Shown: positions 47,101 through 58,691 of the stretch, piece after piece
How positions within the stretch are numbered: the stretch's first letter is position 1
Layout: the number at the start of each line of letters is the position of its first letter
Origin: Larix kaempferi
Taxonomy: Eukaryota > Streptophyta > Pinopsida > Pinales > Pinaceae
Direction: 5' to 3'
DNA length: 64,000 nt
NCBI GenBank assembly: GCA_027924585.1
Contig: BSBM01000764.1
Span: 3,723,501 to 3,787,500 of the forward strand
Translations under genes and position numbers: made by a program
Notes under the pieces: model-generated
What the model was told of the DNA's origin: nothing
Seen by the model: only the letters and a program-made list of their open reading frames with translations
Database searches by the model: none

Positions 47101-48770
47101 ACTATTATTAACCTACATTAACCATACATTGCGATTTATTAAACCACATATATACATATACACATTGTACACATACCATATATAACTATGCATTATACCC
47201 ATGCTAACCCTATGTTAGCTATACCATATATGTATACTAATACAAACAAGTTTATCCTAAATCCAAAACTAAGATGCATTGACTCAAGATGAGTGTTGTG
47301 TTCAAGGAATAATCAGACTTGCTGCCAAAATATGAACAAATAACGAAGACCTTTCTCTTCCCTTTCTCTTTTTTGGGTATCTTTTCATTTTTTAACAACT
47401 ATGAAAGAGATAAAAGCAAACTCGATAATGTCTTTCTTGTAAATTATTTTAACGAGTCCAAGAAAGTAAACTCGGGACCTTCTTCATTTTTGAACAAGCT
47501 TGAAGAAGAGAGGGAAGAATGCTTGATAGGGGTCCAACCATGTGTAATTTTATGAGTCAATGGGAAGAAAACTAAAGACCTTCTTCATTGATTTACGAGT
47601 TTGAAGAAAAGATAGATTAATACTCGATAGGGTACAGATATGTGGATTTTAATATTGATCCCGACTCTATTCATGCTTGCTGGTGTTTTCACATTTAAGG
47701 AGTCTGAAAAACTTAAACAATAACTCGATTCACCTACTTGTGGATTTTATATTGAGCCCAAGTTGGTATATGATCGCAGGGATTTTATGTTTAGAGAGTC
47801 TAAAGATCCTAAAGAAGAATCCAAAGGGTACTTTTTCATAAGTCTCCTCTCCCAAAAAAGTGTAAAGCGATACAAGAGAGAACTCTTCTAGTCACAATGG
47901 GATAGAGTATACCTTTTTCATAAATAATCCACAAAGGTCTAGAAAAGGGGTAAAATTATACTTAAGTGGATGTCCCTTCAATTCCTTTAACGAGTCTGAA
48001 GTGAACAAGTATACTCGACAATCTTGTCAATTTTAAGGAGTCTAACAAGATCTTAGAGAAAAATCCATATGAGTGGGATCTTTGTTAAAAGTGGCCAACA
48101 AAATGAAGAAGATAAGGCATGCAATTATTTTTTGGATCACAATATACTGAAAAATCTCCTGTAACGGCAGTTGACAGCATGGGCATCAAATATGGCATGG
48201 TGTGCTATCTAGGGTGGCCCATGTAGGTTAGGTACTAACAATGGAAGGACAACGACAATAGAAGGAAAATGGAAGGTTAATGTCACAGTCCATGGTGAAA
48301 AAGGAATCCTAAGACATAAAAATATGGGAATGTATTAATTGAATGTGATGTGCAATGATAACCTAACCAAAATGCCATGATTAACAAACATTTTTAAAGT
48401 ACCAATGTGGACAAGACCTTATAAAAGACTCCTTTTCGCTCATTGAACTAGTCAAAACATCCTTAGTAGTGGTCATAATTAAAAAATATGACATAAAAAT
48501 AACATTAAACTATATAAAGTGGGTAAAAATCAAGAAATATTTACCACAAAGAGTGAAAAGGGGTAGAACCAAGTCATTTTATCATTTTACCATTCCAAAG
48601 AGCAAAGATCCCTAGGATTTCAATTGTTGCTTGAGACCAATCTAATGGACAATTTCAAATTCCGTCAGTTGTAGGTTGTTCCTATCTCTCTCCCCTGCAT
48701 TTTACATATATTTTTTATGGTTTTTTGTGAATTTTTTGAGCTTTTATGTAACTTTTAAATTTGTCTCTGT
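47101..48770. other. degenerate direct repeats, possible LTR of the gypsy element
   Basis: Between 47320 and 48060, phrases such as 'aaagaccttcttcatt', 'gagtcca(a/g)', 'gaagaa(a)ag', 'ctcgata(g)ggg' and 'atgtgtaattttat' recur at irregular spacings of about 100 bp. This may be internal repeat structure of an LTR. No gene seen. Confidence 0.4.
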
Positions 48771-49091
48771 GCACCCGGTGAACAAGGTTACACTAGCGGG
48801 TTTGATTAAAACCCGTGGGTGAGGAATTATTCGCCCATGGTCCGGCCACTACTGTACTAATATAGAGTCACGGGTGGCATAGTTTAAAATGTAAAAAATC
48901 AATGCTCACTCAATTGAATGGATGAGTGGCCCTTCCACTAGTTGACCATCATGATCCCAATATGACTTCTTGGGGCAAGGTATTTGTACGACAGGGAGGT
49001 GGAGACACCCGTACTTCCTATCATGATGGGGAATCCTCAGGGTAGTGGATCTGACAAGTCCCCGCATTTGATTAGTTTCCATACACTGGAT

Positions 49092-49535
49092 TAGACTTCC
49101 GAGGTGATCCGGAACTCATGCTGCCTCCAAGAGAAGCTTGGGGAGATATAGGTAACAATTTTTGTTTTGTTATTATTCAATTTTTATGAATTTTGTTATA
49201 GATATGTACATATATATGTTTTGGTGAGTTTAATTATTAAAAACATACTTGATGTAGATATTGGACCAGTGAGGCCATCCGAACACCCTAGAGTGTTCGT
49301 ACGACCAACGAAGCTAGGCAGAGAAGACGCCATGCTTCATACCATTGAGGGGAAGATGAACCAATTGACACATGATATACCTACATATCGAATAGAGCGC
49401 ATGCCTATGGATATGAAGGAAAATGTAGTGAGTGTGCCCCCTGCATGGATTAGGCTACTCCGTAAAGTAGCTAGATTGGTCATCTGTTATAGAGAGGTCA
49501 TAACTGAGGAGGATGAGGCTCCCACCTCTCATTAG
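49092..49535 (+). pseudogene. uncharacterised two-exon ORF remnant
   Basis: An exon-like frame (LDFRGDPELMLPPREAWGDI) ends ...GATATAG|GTAACA at 49151/49152. An AT-rich gap ends GATGTAG at 49257. The next exon (49258-49535) reads IGPVRPSEHPRVFVRPTKLG and ends EDEAPTSH-stop. Joining them gives ...WGDIDIGPVRPSE in frame. Upstream sequence has stops. I do not recognise the family. Pro- and Arg-rich tails like this occur in several plant TE proteins. Low confidence. Confidence 0.35.
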
Positions 49536-49690
49536 GGACATTTACATATTTTGAGGCTATATGCCCGATTTTTGTATATTGATATGTATATTTTACAAAG
49601 ATGGATAATAAAACTCTTTTATTATTTTGGACCTATATATATACATCTATCGATTATATACATATTTCTCTTATGTGCATGGTTATTTAT

Positions 49691-50164
49691 TTATTGTGTA
49701 TGATACAAATGCCAGTCAAGTATATAGTTTGCATATGCATCAATTATATTGTTTTGGTTTTTTGAAATGTGTTGATATATGATGGAATTAAAATGTCTTT
49801 CAAGTAATTTAACTTTAAAGAACTGGCGTAATAATGAAGAATCCCTAACTCGATACTCACTGTTAAGATGGTACACAATTAACTAAGAGTCCAATCTAAC
49901 GTCCATACATGAAATGTCGTGTTGTAACACATCTCGGAGTATCTCAACAACAATGCTATACTCAGCCATATTTTTAGTAGAAAGGCCTAAACAGGCACTT
50001 CCTGATGAAACAAGGTGACCTATAGGTGAATAAATCACCCAAGCAACTAAGGCGAGATTATCAGTATGGAGACTAGCACCATCAACGAATCTTACAAACC
50101 ACTCAGTTGACATATGAAACAAAATCATAGTTATATTAGAAACAAGAAAAGGAAAACTCCACAC
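49691..50164 (-). pseudogene. additional RNase H domain downstream of integrase
   Basis: On the minus strand: WFVRFVDGAS (first catalytic Asp), LSTKNMAEYSIVVE (Glu), VRLDS followed by a stop in place of the usual Gln codon, then the same frame continues LNSEYRVRDSSLLRQF and IIDAYANYIL (final Asp). The D-E-D-D positions are all present in the usual plant RNase H (RVT_3-like) layout. It begins 36 bp after the stop codon of the integrase polyprotein (50200-50202). The usual Ty3/gypsy order has RNase H before integrase, so this is either the extra RNase H of a Tat-like lineage in 3' position or a separate insertion. Confidence 0.75.
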
Positions 50165-50199
50165 TACTATACAACTATTTGCAAGTAAAATTGTATGAG

Positions 50200-51455
50200 C
50201 TATGCATAATACTTCTTCAGATAGAGCCCATTTCTAGGCTTTGGTAGCTTATACCCATCATAATCGACCAATTCATATGACCCTTTCTTCAAAATCTTGG
50301 AGACTACATAAGGTCCGAGCCACAAAGACTTGAACTTGCCTTTCCCCAAAGGATCTTTGTCTTGGTCATAGACCAAAACCAGGTCTCCTTCAGAGAAAAC
50401 CCTAGGTTTAACAGAATTATCATACTGACCTTTGATTCATTTCTTGTGTGCTTCATTTGTAATGAGCACATCTTTGCATTTTTTCATCAAGATGTTCAAG
50501 ATGAAGCAGATGTTCTTCCAAAGTATATGTCTCAGGTAAAAGTTGAATATCCAACTTTAATGATGGTATTTCACACTCCACTGGTGACTTCCTCCAACTC
50601 GTGGATGAGTTGGAAAGGTGAAAAACTGGTAGCAGTCTTAGCAGTTGTTTGATACGCCCAGAGATCCATATAGAGCATAATATGTCAATTTGAACTACTA
50701 GCATTAATTGTGCACTAGAGAATGGTTTTCAAAGTTTTGTTTATTGCTTGGACTTGTCCATTCTCCTGTATAAAGGAGATGAGTGCTCCTGTCTAAATCC
50801 AAGCATAGTAGTCAACTCAGACATTCGATTATTTTGAAAATGCCTTCGTGATCCATAACTATCTCTCTAGGAATACCGAACCTCGCGATAATATGATTCA
50901 ATACAAAATAGGTTACAGTTTCATTGTTTTCCTTCACAGTAGGCATTGCCTCTTCCAACTTAGTAATGTAGTCCACATCGACAATAATGTACTGATGCCC
51001 CCTAGCAAAAATTGGGTTGCATGTCATATAATCAACCCCCCACTTAGTGAAAGGGCCCACTGCGATGACTTTAAATAAGGTAGCAGGATGTGCCTGCATA
51101 TTTTTGGTGAAGGGGTGACATGGATAAAAATGATTAACATTTTCCACACAATCCTTGAAGATGGTGGGCCAAAAATAACCAGCACGTAGTATTTTTTGGG
51201 CTATTTCCAACCCATACAAATGACTCGCACATGCACCAATGTGGGAATCATTCAGAACGAACTCATCCTCTTCAAGAGTTAGGAAACGACACAATATGGA
51301 ATCAACCCCTCATCTATACAAAGTATGAGAAATTATGAGGTAATTCTTAGCGTTATTTCGAAGTTTTCGTCACTTTTCTATTGAAAAAGTTGGTGGACAC
51401 TTCAAAGTGTGGAGATAAATCAAAATATCCCCATACCATTGATCCCTCATTCAGC
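50200..51455 (-). pseudogene. Ty3/gypsy (Tat-like) integrase relic with C-terminal domain
   Basis: The N-terminal zinc-binding-like region starts about 51450 and includes KILRAGYFWPTIFKDC. The core contains GPFTKWGVDYMTCNP (first Asp), RFGIPREIVMDHEG (second Asp), and ENGQVQAINKTLKTIL, where the usual catalytic Glu of NGQVE is Gln. Next come LWAYQTTAKTATSFSPFQL, ECEIPSLKLDIQLLPETYTL, and a C-terminal part with SEGDLVLVYDQDKD and PKPRNGLYLKKYYA ending at a stop at 50200-50202. Frameshifts and stops break the core. gag, protease and RT expected upstream are not found before the PBS-like site near 52500. A large internal deletion is likely. Confidence 0.85.
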
Positions 51456-52495
51456 CCAAACCTCCTGGTTGAAGTGGAAAGTGACCTTGCTTTCTTCCTC
51501 CTAGCTGAAGTGTGAGATCATTGTTGAAGACTGCATGCTACCATGGCTGCTAAGAAGGTGTAGAGTCCATTGATACACAAAGGGTTGTTGTTGTTGAGAC
51601 TGGGAGGGTGAATACACCTGAATTCCCAATGAATGTGCATGATACTGATGGGATGGAGACACCAGGCTTCCTTGTGAATGTAAACTAAAGATAATCCTTG
51701 TCCAAAACTAAAACTGAACCTTTGTAGTAAGATGGCTTATGCTGCAAGTGAAGCGTTGTGTTTCCACAGGAACATGAGGAATTGAGAGATACCCATGAAT
51801 GTTCTATTGGGTTACTAAATAAACTGCTAAATATTAATAGATAACATTGGACCCTCAATGGAAAAATGAACATCTATCTCATCCTAGGAATGGAAAGCCC
51901 AAGTACTATGCACTGCTGAAAATGAAAAATTGCTACTGCTATATCTGAAATGGTCCTGAAATGTTGAAGATGTAAAGAAAACTTAAAGAAGATGATACCA
52001 AAATGACTAAAGCTTAATGAAATATCTAGAGAAGAATGTCAATAGTCTGATCGATGGAGAGGTTGTTATTGAAACACCTACGTAACTACTATGTTTAAGG
52101 AGGGATCTGGAGGAGCAAAAGATGATGTGGTTGTTGCTAGAGGCATAAAAAGTTGAATAGTGAATTAGGAAACAGAATAGTGATTTAGGAGGATGATTCG
52201 ATCCGACGAATTGTAGGAGCAAATGTAGTGACTAGAGATTCAAGCAAAGAGAGTGGGAGCGACCAACCGATAGTTCAATGCAAAGGGATGCAAAAATTGA
52301 AATGGAGGATAAGGAAAAACTGATTAAAAATAAATTGAGGGAAACAAAAAGAGATTAAGAATTGATAAAATGAACAAATTTGTTTGGCTAGAACGTTTAG
52401 TACTAGAGGAGTTGAAATGGAGAAGTGGGAAGAGTGACGGGAATACAAAATGAAAATATGGAACAAAAAAATATTAGGTCTCATGAGAGGAACAT

Positions 52496-52507
52496 GCTCT
52501 CATACCA
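52496..52507 (-). other. primer-binding-site-like sequence
   Basis: The minus strand reads TGGTATGAGAGC, one mismatch from the standard initiator tRNA-Met PBS. It lies about 1 kb upstream of the integrase relic on the same strand. The sequence beyond it (52510 onward) may be the 5' LTR. Confidence 0.5.
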
Positions 52508-52509
52508 AT

Positions 52510-54590
52510 TGATCCACATATGGATCTGAGGTGAGGCTCACGAGGGCCTCACCTATCAACATAATAACTTAAATACTAACTCGGAATGAAATAATGAATC
52601 AATAACTCAAAAGCATAAGAGAAATGAAAGACTAACTTGTTTATTATGGAGGCCAAAGGGTCTTTATATAGTGATTACATCAGGGACCATGCTTGACATT
52701 GTCAATTAGATTAGATAGCTAATCTAACCTAACCTGGGTGAACAAATGCCCAATACAACTAGTGGGATTAGTGGGATGGATGATTCCCCATTTAGGCAAT
52801 TTATCCCTTCAAAAAACTATGGTGACTAAATTTGTAAGTCACTTGGTCACTTATCTCTCATTTTGTACTATTGTTGATACGGGAATAAAAATGAATCCAA
52901 TCATAATTTTAAAAAGAAAATAATGATGGCTTCTTGACATTCACCGACCACAAGTTGAGTGGTGGTAGTTTAAAAAAAAAACTTAACTAATGGAATCATA
53001 TGGGTAGGGTGATAAGTGAGTGATCTGGATGTAATTATGATATGAATAACCCATTGAATGGTCATCCCATTGGATATGATGTGATTCTAATGGTCAAATT
53101 ATCACGTGGATGGAATACTCATATGAATGCTCACACAATGGAATGGTAAATTATCCACATGTCCATGACAATCATATTGGATGGCTAAGGTGATAGATGC
53201 GTGATTTGGATGGAATACTTCTATGAAAACAACTTTCATTCAAATCCCAAGGGATCTAGAGTTACTTGGCTTGTTTTTTTCTTCAAAGAGGATTAACATT
53301 TTGTTCACATACCAAGTTGGTTAAAGTGAGCATTATAAGATTTTTTTTAAGGGAACATAACCTTTTAAAATATCTAACTTTTGTCATAGTCCAAATGTTC
53401 TATGAATTGGTCATTCCTCATAGCTAAAAATAACGTTCATTGATACATTCCAATGATTACAAATCAAAGATGGTCAAAATCTTAAAATATGTAGCCTTAT
53501 TCCTTAAGTTATTAACTCCCAACAATCTCCCATTAGAGTCACTTATTAATGATCAATTTCCAATGAGATTGAAGTATTCACTTAATCATTTTCATTGCAT
53601 ATGGTGATGTTCACAAGGGTGAAGAAGTGAGAGCATAAAGTTAATTATCACTTTGTAGACTTGAACTCAACGCTAAAGACTTTTCAATAAGGTCCACTTG
53701 GACAAATTTAGCCAATTAGACATGTGTGAAATCCCTTTGATGACATATAAGCTAAATTCAATGGTTGAACACCTTGTCTCTCACACAAAAGGGCTTTAGC
53801 CTTATTAGGGTTTGAACTTGGGTTATTTATTTGGAAAGACTCCACCCAACAGTCGATAGGGACTTCATGTGAAGGTCACCCAACCCAATATAACTCCAAC
53901 TCAAGGACCAGCTCAATCATGGTGTTTTTCCCATAGTGAAGCATCCTTAGTTGGCTATCCCATTTGCAAAACCTTAACAAGTAATATGCCTTATGAGCTA
54001 TTCTTTTAAAACCTTAAGAAAAACACCATGGTAGCATGCTTGAGCAAAAGTTGTATTGGGATAAGTAACCTTACTAATAGGTTTATGTTACTAATCCCAA
54101 AATAATTTTGCTAATTCCATTCCCACATTTTCATCCTTATTATCATGGGCAATGCAAAAAAAGATATTTTATAATGTTAAACAATTCAAAGTCATGAGAA
54201 ATTCAAAATAAAACATTTATGTTACATAATGTTAAATTATATTACTTTTTCAAACTCTTGCAATACCAACTTATAATAAATTAATTAATAATTAGTAAAA
54301 ACAAAATAAATTTTGAATTTCTGACCTTCCGTTTACAACTTCTTATCTCAATCACTAATTAAAAATAATATAATAAAATCAATTTATTTTTTTTATTAAT
54401 TAAGGTAAATTCAGGTTCATCATTATCATAATAAATAACTTAAATATTAGATAGTAAACACTATATCAATAAAAAAAATATTAAAGTTTGACAGTTCTGC
54501 ATCCTATGGCCAACTTCTACAGCCGGGGCTAATTTCTGAGCATGAAAGTATACCCCAATCGTTTTATGCTGCCGTTTGTCTTATATATTA
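52510..54590. other. unassigned AT-rich sequence
   Basis: No gene. Related phrases 'ggtgata(a/g)(g/a)tg(a/c)gtgat(c/t)tggatg' recur at 53010 and 53190, and 'aat(g)ggtcatcccattgga' types around 53050-53160, suggesting old repeats. The right part (54130-54490) is very AT-rich. Confidence 0.35.
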
Positions 54591-54595
54591 ATCGA

Positions 54596-54872
54596 CGCCC
54601 ATTGTCGTCTGGTCTAACAATTGCAAGGCTTGTCTGTCCCGTGCATAGGGCTCTCGCCTGCAATGTCTGATAAAATTTTGTAAAAGCTGATAATATGTAT
54701 TCATTGGAATTTGGAGTCAATCAAACGATTGCACGTTCTCATGCAAAGGAAGGTAGCCGTATCGAGTGCGTAATGTTCGCCAACACAGAGTACCTCGTCT
54801 AAAAAGAACCACGCCCATTGTCGTCTAGTCTAACAATTGCAACGCTGGTCTGTCCCGTGTCCCGTGCATAGG
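54596..54872 (+). repeat. 216-bp-spaced direct repeat of about 55 bp
   Basis: 54596-54649 and 54812-54872 share 'cgcccattgtcgtct(g/a)gtcta' followed by 'acaattgcaa' and 'gtctgtcccgtg...cataggg'. The second copy has a 7-bp internal duplication (gtcccgt). Confidence 0.85.
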
Positions 54873-55401
54873 AGAAAAAAAAGCTGGACTCCCTACCCTA
54901 CCCAAAAGCCTAAGGCAAAAACAAAACAGGACTGCTGAAGGAGCAAGTATGCCTACTCTATTATGGCTAGTATGATTTAGTTGTCTCTTATACTGCTCCT
55001 TAGGCTACTAGGGTGGCGATAAAATCTGCACGAAAATACAGTTTAACAGTAAAAACCTAAATCTGAGCCAGCTTCTAGTCAAATCTAATCAAATTTCAAC
55101 ATTTAACTGGGCGTAGGTTGTACTTCCTACATTAAGGTAGGTCTAATTTGCCAAATTCCAAGCCTGCAGGTACCCACTTGTCCATGTACTGTGGGAGTGA
55201 AATGTCACGCTCAAAATACCAGACTGTAAAGTACCCGGAGGACCGGATGAACGTGAAAGTGGATGCGAGGGAAAGGAGGCAAACGCGTGTCCTGTAGTAG
55301 TACTGGTTATGGATATTGGTAACCGGCGGTAATGAATCATCGTAAGAGGCTCAACTTCCGGTGCCGACTACTTCAATCGACGAATTCTGGTAACGAAACG
55401 C

Positions 55402-55409
55402 TATAAAAA
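55402..55409 (+). promoter_or_regulatory. putative TATA box of the DUF247 gene
   Basis: TATAAAAA lies about 106 bp upstream of the ATG at 55515, in a less AT-rich setting than its surroundings. It would put transcription start near 55432 with a short 5' leader. Confidence 0.6.
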
Positions 55410-55514
55410 TACATTGTAAGAATTACTTACTCATCGACCAGATATCTCCGTGAAGTCACTAACTTTGATCATTTGTTTCCTTGGGGCACTTGTCTCAAGG
55501 TACTCCACTGAAAC

Positions 55515-56930
55515 ATGGAATCCAACGCTAACGTTGAGGTAAAGATCGCTGGAAATGGTTGGGTTATTCAAATTAAGGAATGTCTCAAGGTACTCCAAGA
55601 AGAAATGGAGGAGGTGGAGGACGAATTGCGTGCGTCCGTGTTTAATGTGCCGAAAGAGGTATTGGCACTGAAGCCGGAGGCCTACACTCCTCAATCGATT
55701 TCCATTGGCCCCTATCACCACAGGAGATCTGAGGCGCTCTATGATATGGACCGCTACAAACTGGCAGCTGCTCGCAGATTTCAGAAACGAATCGTCGGAC
55801 GCAAGTTTGAGTCCGTCGTTGTCGTGGAATTTAAGAAAAGCGACAGGCAAATCCGGTGTTGCTATCACAAGATTATTGACTATAATGAAGATACCTTGGC
55901 GTTAGTCATGGCCCTGGACGCCGTATTCCTTCTCGAGATTTTACAGTTCTATGTCAGCCACGGCGACCAAAGCTCCAACAATGACGTGAAGCAGCTCGGA
56001 GGAGTCTTACATCCGGCTGGCATCATCGCTCCCCACAACTCCGTGTTGAGGGATCTGATGATGCTTGAAAATCAACTCCCGCTCTTTTTACTGCAAAACC
56101 TTTTGGAGTTGCAACTCGGTTCTAGAGACAAGGCAGCGGAGAAGCTCTGCACCCTGCTCAGGCTTGTGTGCGAGGCATTATCGCCATTCTACTTCAAGTT
56201 GCCGGAGCTCAAAATAAACGAGAGAGCACATGTACTGGAGGTGCTATACTACGCTATCGTCCCTTGTGTTTCCAACAATCCAAGTTTAAATCCAAATAAT
56301 GGGGAAGTAAACGACACCTCTGACACAGCGGATATGTCAACTGTTAAACAAGCCAGCTGTAGTCTGCTGTGGAAAACTCTCTCCGCTATTAAAGTTCCTG
56401 TGCGATTTGCGACGAAGTTACCGTTAATTCTTCTTTCTACTCTTGGGAACGTACCTGTTCTGAGAGATGTTCTTCTCAATAACGATGCCACTGTCGATCA
56501 AGATGCCATTGAAGAATCCCCTGTGAAGCTCATACCGCTCTCTCGAGATGAACTGAATATTCCTTCTGTGGCAGATTTATATTTTGCAGGAGTAAAATTC
56601 TCTCCTAGCCATGGTGACCTCACAGCCATACAGTTTGATGAGACAACTGCCACGCTTTACATCCCCAAAATAAAGTTGGACATCCACACAGAAGTTATCC
56701 TGAGAAATCTGGTGGCATTCGAAGCTTCTGCAGCAGCCGGCGCGCTTGTTTTGAGACGATACATAGATTTCATGAATGGGATGATCGACTGTGAAAAGGA
56801 TTTTAGATTTATGAGAGAGCACGGAATTATTTCCAACCACCTGAAGAGTGACGGAGAGGTGGCGAACCGTTGGAACAGTATGGGTAACTGTCTTCGTCCC
56901 AGCTCAAAGCTGCATATCTGGACAAAGTAA
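55515..56930 (+). CDS. DUF247 plant protein, C-terminus lost by frameshift
   Basis: This 471-codon ORF has the DUF247 (PF03140) signature throughout. After a 40-residue charged leader comes FNVPKEVL, then SISIGPYHH (residues 62-69), MALDAVFLLEIL (132-143), LRDLMMLENQLPLFLLQNLL (178-197), IPSVADLYFAGVKFSP, HTEVILRNLVAFEAS and HGIISNHLKSDGEVANRWN. DUF247 proteins are common in plants and usually end in a single membrane helix. Their biochemical role is mostly unknown, and some act in recognition systems. The start is supported by a good context (aaacATGGaa) and a TATA box 106 bp upstream. The frame ends early because of a 1-base shift near 56907. The expected C-terminal part follows in other frames (56907-57134). 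The gene is intronless. It could be recently inactivated, carry sequencing errors, or make a soluble truncated protein. Confidence 0.9.
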   Translation: MESNANVEVKIAGNGWVIQIKECLKVLQEEMEEVEDELRASVFNVPKEVLALKPEAYTPQSISIGPYHHRRSEALYDMDRYKLAAARRFQKRIVGRKFESVVVVEFKKSDRQIRCCYHKIIDYNEDTLALVMALDAVFLLEILQFYVSHGDQSSNNDVKQLGGVLHPAGIIAPHNSVLRDLMMLENQLPLFLLQNLLELQLGSRDKAAEKLCTLLRLVCEALSPFYFKLPELKINERAHVLEVLYYAIVPCVSNNPSLNPNNGEVNDTSDTADMSTVKQASCSLLWKTLSAIKVPVRFATKLPLILLSTLGNVPVLRDVLLNNDATVDQDAIEESPVKLIPLSRDELNIPSVADLYFAGVKFSPSHGDLTAIQFDETTATLYIPKIKLDIHTEVILRNLVAFEASAAAGALVLRRYIDFMNGMIDCEKDFRFMREHGIISNHLKSDGEVANRWNSMGNCLRPSSKLHIWTK

Positions 56931-57134
56931 TATTGGACTTGAACAGATATTATAATAGAAAATGGAAGGTTGTCATCGTGGAGTTTGTGAACGAGAATAT
57001 ATTCAGGTCGTGGAAATTCCTGTCTCTTGTCTCTGGTATCTGCAGCAATACTTTTGGTCCTCACTTGCGTACAGGCCTACTGCTCTGCCTATAATTGCAA
57101 AAGGTCGTCAGACAAACCCTCGCTCAAGAATTGA
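56907..57134 (+). pseudogene. frameshifted C-terminal tail of the DUF247 gene
   Basis: In a second frame, from about 56909, the DNA reads AYLDKVILDLNRYYNRKWK, then EFVNENIFRSWKFLSLVS. Near 57034 the frame returns to that of the main ORF and reads VSAAILLVLTCVQAYCSAYN, a typical DUF247 transmembrane anchor, ending SSDKPSLKN-stop at 57132-57134. With this tail the protein would be about 540 codons, the usual size. Two opposite 1-base indels therefore separate it from the main ORF. Confidence 0.85.
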
Positions 57135-58650
57135 TACTTCCACCAGTTTCCCACACTCTACTTTGTTTTATCATCCTGTGTGTACTGTTGTTTAGATTGG
57201 GCTTCGACGGCAATCTTAGCCTTGTTTTTTTTGTATTTCTACTGTTTGATAGGACTAGCCCGGATTATAGTAGTGTCATTATTATGATATTAAATTACTC
57301 TCATAGGTTGTGCTTCCAAAAATATATACTCTCGTGAATTAACGCTTATAGCACGTTGTCTATATATAGATAAATATAATGTGTTTTCTAAAAATATTAA
57401 ATATTTTAGTGTGTTCATATTTTTTTTAGTTTCAGTGTGATGAATATAACGACCAACAAAATATGGAAGTCGTTGAAATGGCTTCTTCCTCGTCTTAACA
57501 TCGTTTATATATTGCAATAACACATTCGATGTTTGAATATGCATTTTGAGAACAAAACAATAATTACAAATTGTATTTTGCTTTTATAATTCAAATACTA
57601 TACAACGGCAATCTATTTACAATCATTTTTTTTTTCTTAGCAAGGTTATCTTTGTATTTTTAAAAATTGTTTGGCAGTATATAACATGCAAATATTGTTA
57701 CAATATGAAAAAAATCATTCGCTCTGAAAAATGTAACGCCATTTAATCCTTAAAAGTATAGCAGAAGAACATAGCAAGTCCAGTAAACCAAAGCAGCTGC
57801 GAGGCAGCTTATCCCTGCCAAAGGTTATCGCCGGAGAAAGCAGCAATCCTCCTAAACAATGCGGCAATCTTCATAAAAACAATGACACGTTGCAATAGCG
57901 ACAACAATCACCGACCCCATCGTGGTTTGCTTGATCACGGGCTGTTTCCATTAGCAATCAATTGAGAGTACTCTGTTTAACCGTATGCCTGTAACCATCA
58001 AATTCATTCGGTACTGAGTAAGCGCTGTGTAACAGCAATAAAATATGTTTACAATATTAGCTTTGATGCTTTTGCAATATCAGCTTAGTAAACCACTTCC
58101 TACATAACTTGAAAATCAATTTTTGAGTAAAAGGATAAAGGATGTAAGAACCTTAGACATCCCTCAGGTTGTAGATTATTTCCAATTTTTATACTGGAAT
58201 ACATAGTATAGTGATAGAGATATTTGGGTTGAAGAGTCTATTTGTCTATACTTATCAAAAGATAACATAATCTAAAACAATAGATAATCACTTCTTAATA
58301 AGTGATAATAATGCGAGTCGAAGCATTCTCTAACGAGACAGTCTTTTCCATAACTAAGGAATGTTGTTTAGAATATAGTTTAATTAATACCATAGAATCG
58401 ATCTATTCTGAAAGATTACTGTGTAAAATGGATAGAAAAAGTCCTTGTAAACAAGTCTCGTCGAGATCAAATAATATATATATATAAACACCTGGAATGA
58501 AAGTAGGAGTTTATGACCTTTTTTAAACAAATTATAAAAACTATAAATTAAACCTCGAAATATTGTCAGTCCATACTAGCTAGTACCCTTACGGACTAAC
58601 CCTGCGTGCAATTTTGACAACAAACATATGGGCCATACTATTACCTTTCT
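57135..58650. other. AT-rich 3' flank of the DUF247 gene
   Basis: No gene or repeat that I can support. The polyadenylation site of the DUF247 gene should lie in the first few hundred bases, but no canonical AATAAA stands out. Confidence 0.4.
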
Positions 58651-58651
58651 A

Positions 58652-58691
58652 ATTGCAATTTGGGCAACTACATTGCAATTTGGGCAACTAT
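58652..58691 (+). repeat. 20-bp tandem duplication
   Basis: 'attgcaatttgggcaacta' occurs at 58652 and again at 58672. Confidence 0.9.

Noticed and set aside
46961-47185. Tyr/Ile-rich ORF
   Set aside because: Spans the (TA)n microsatellite and has no sequence features beyond it.
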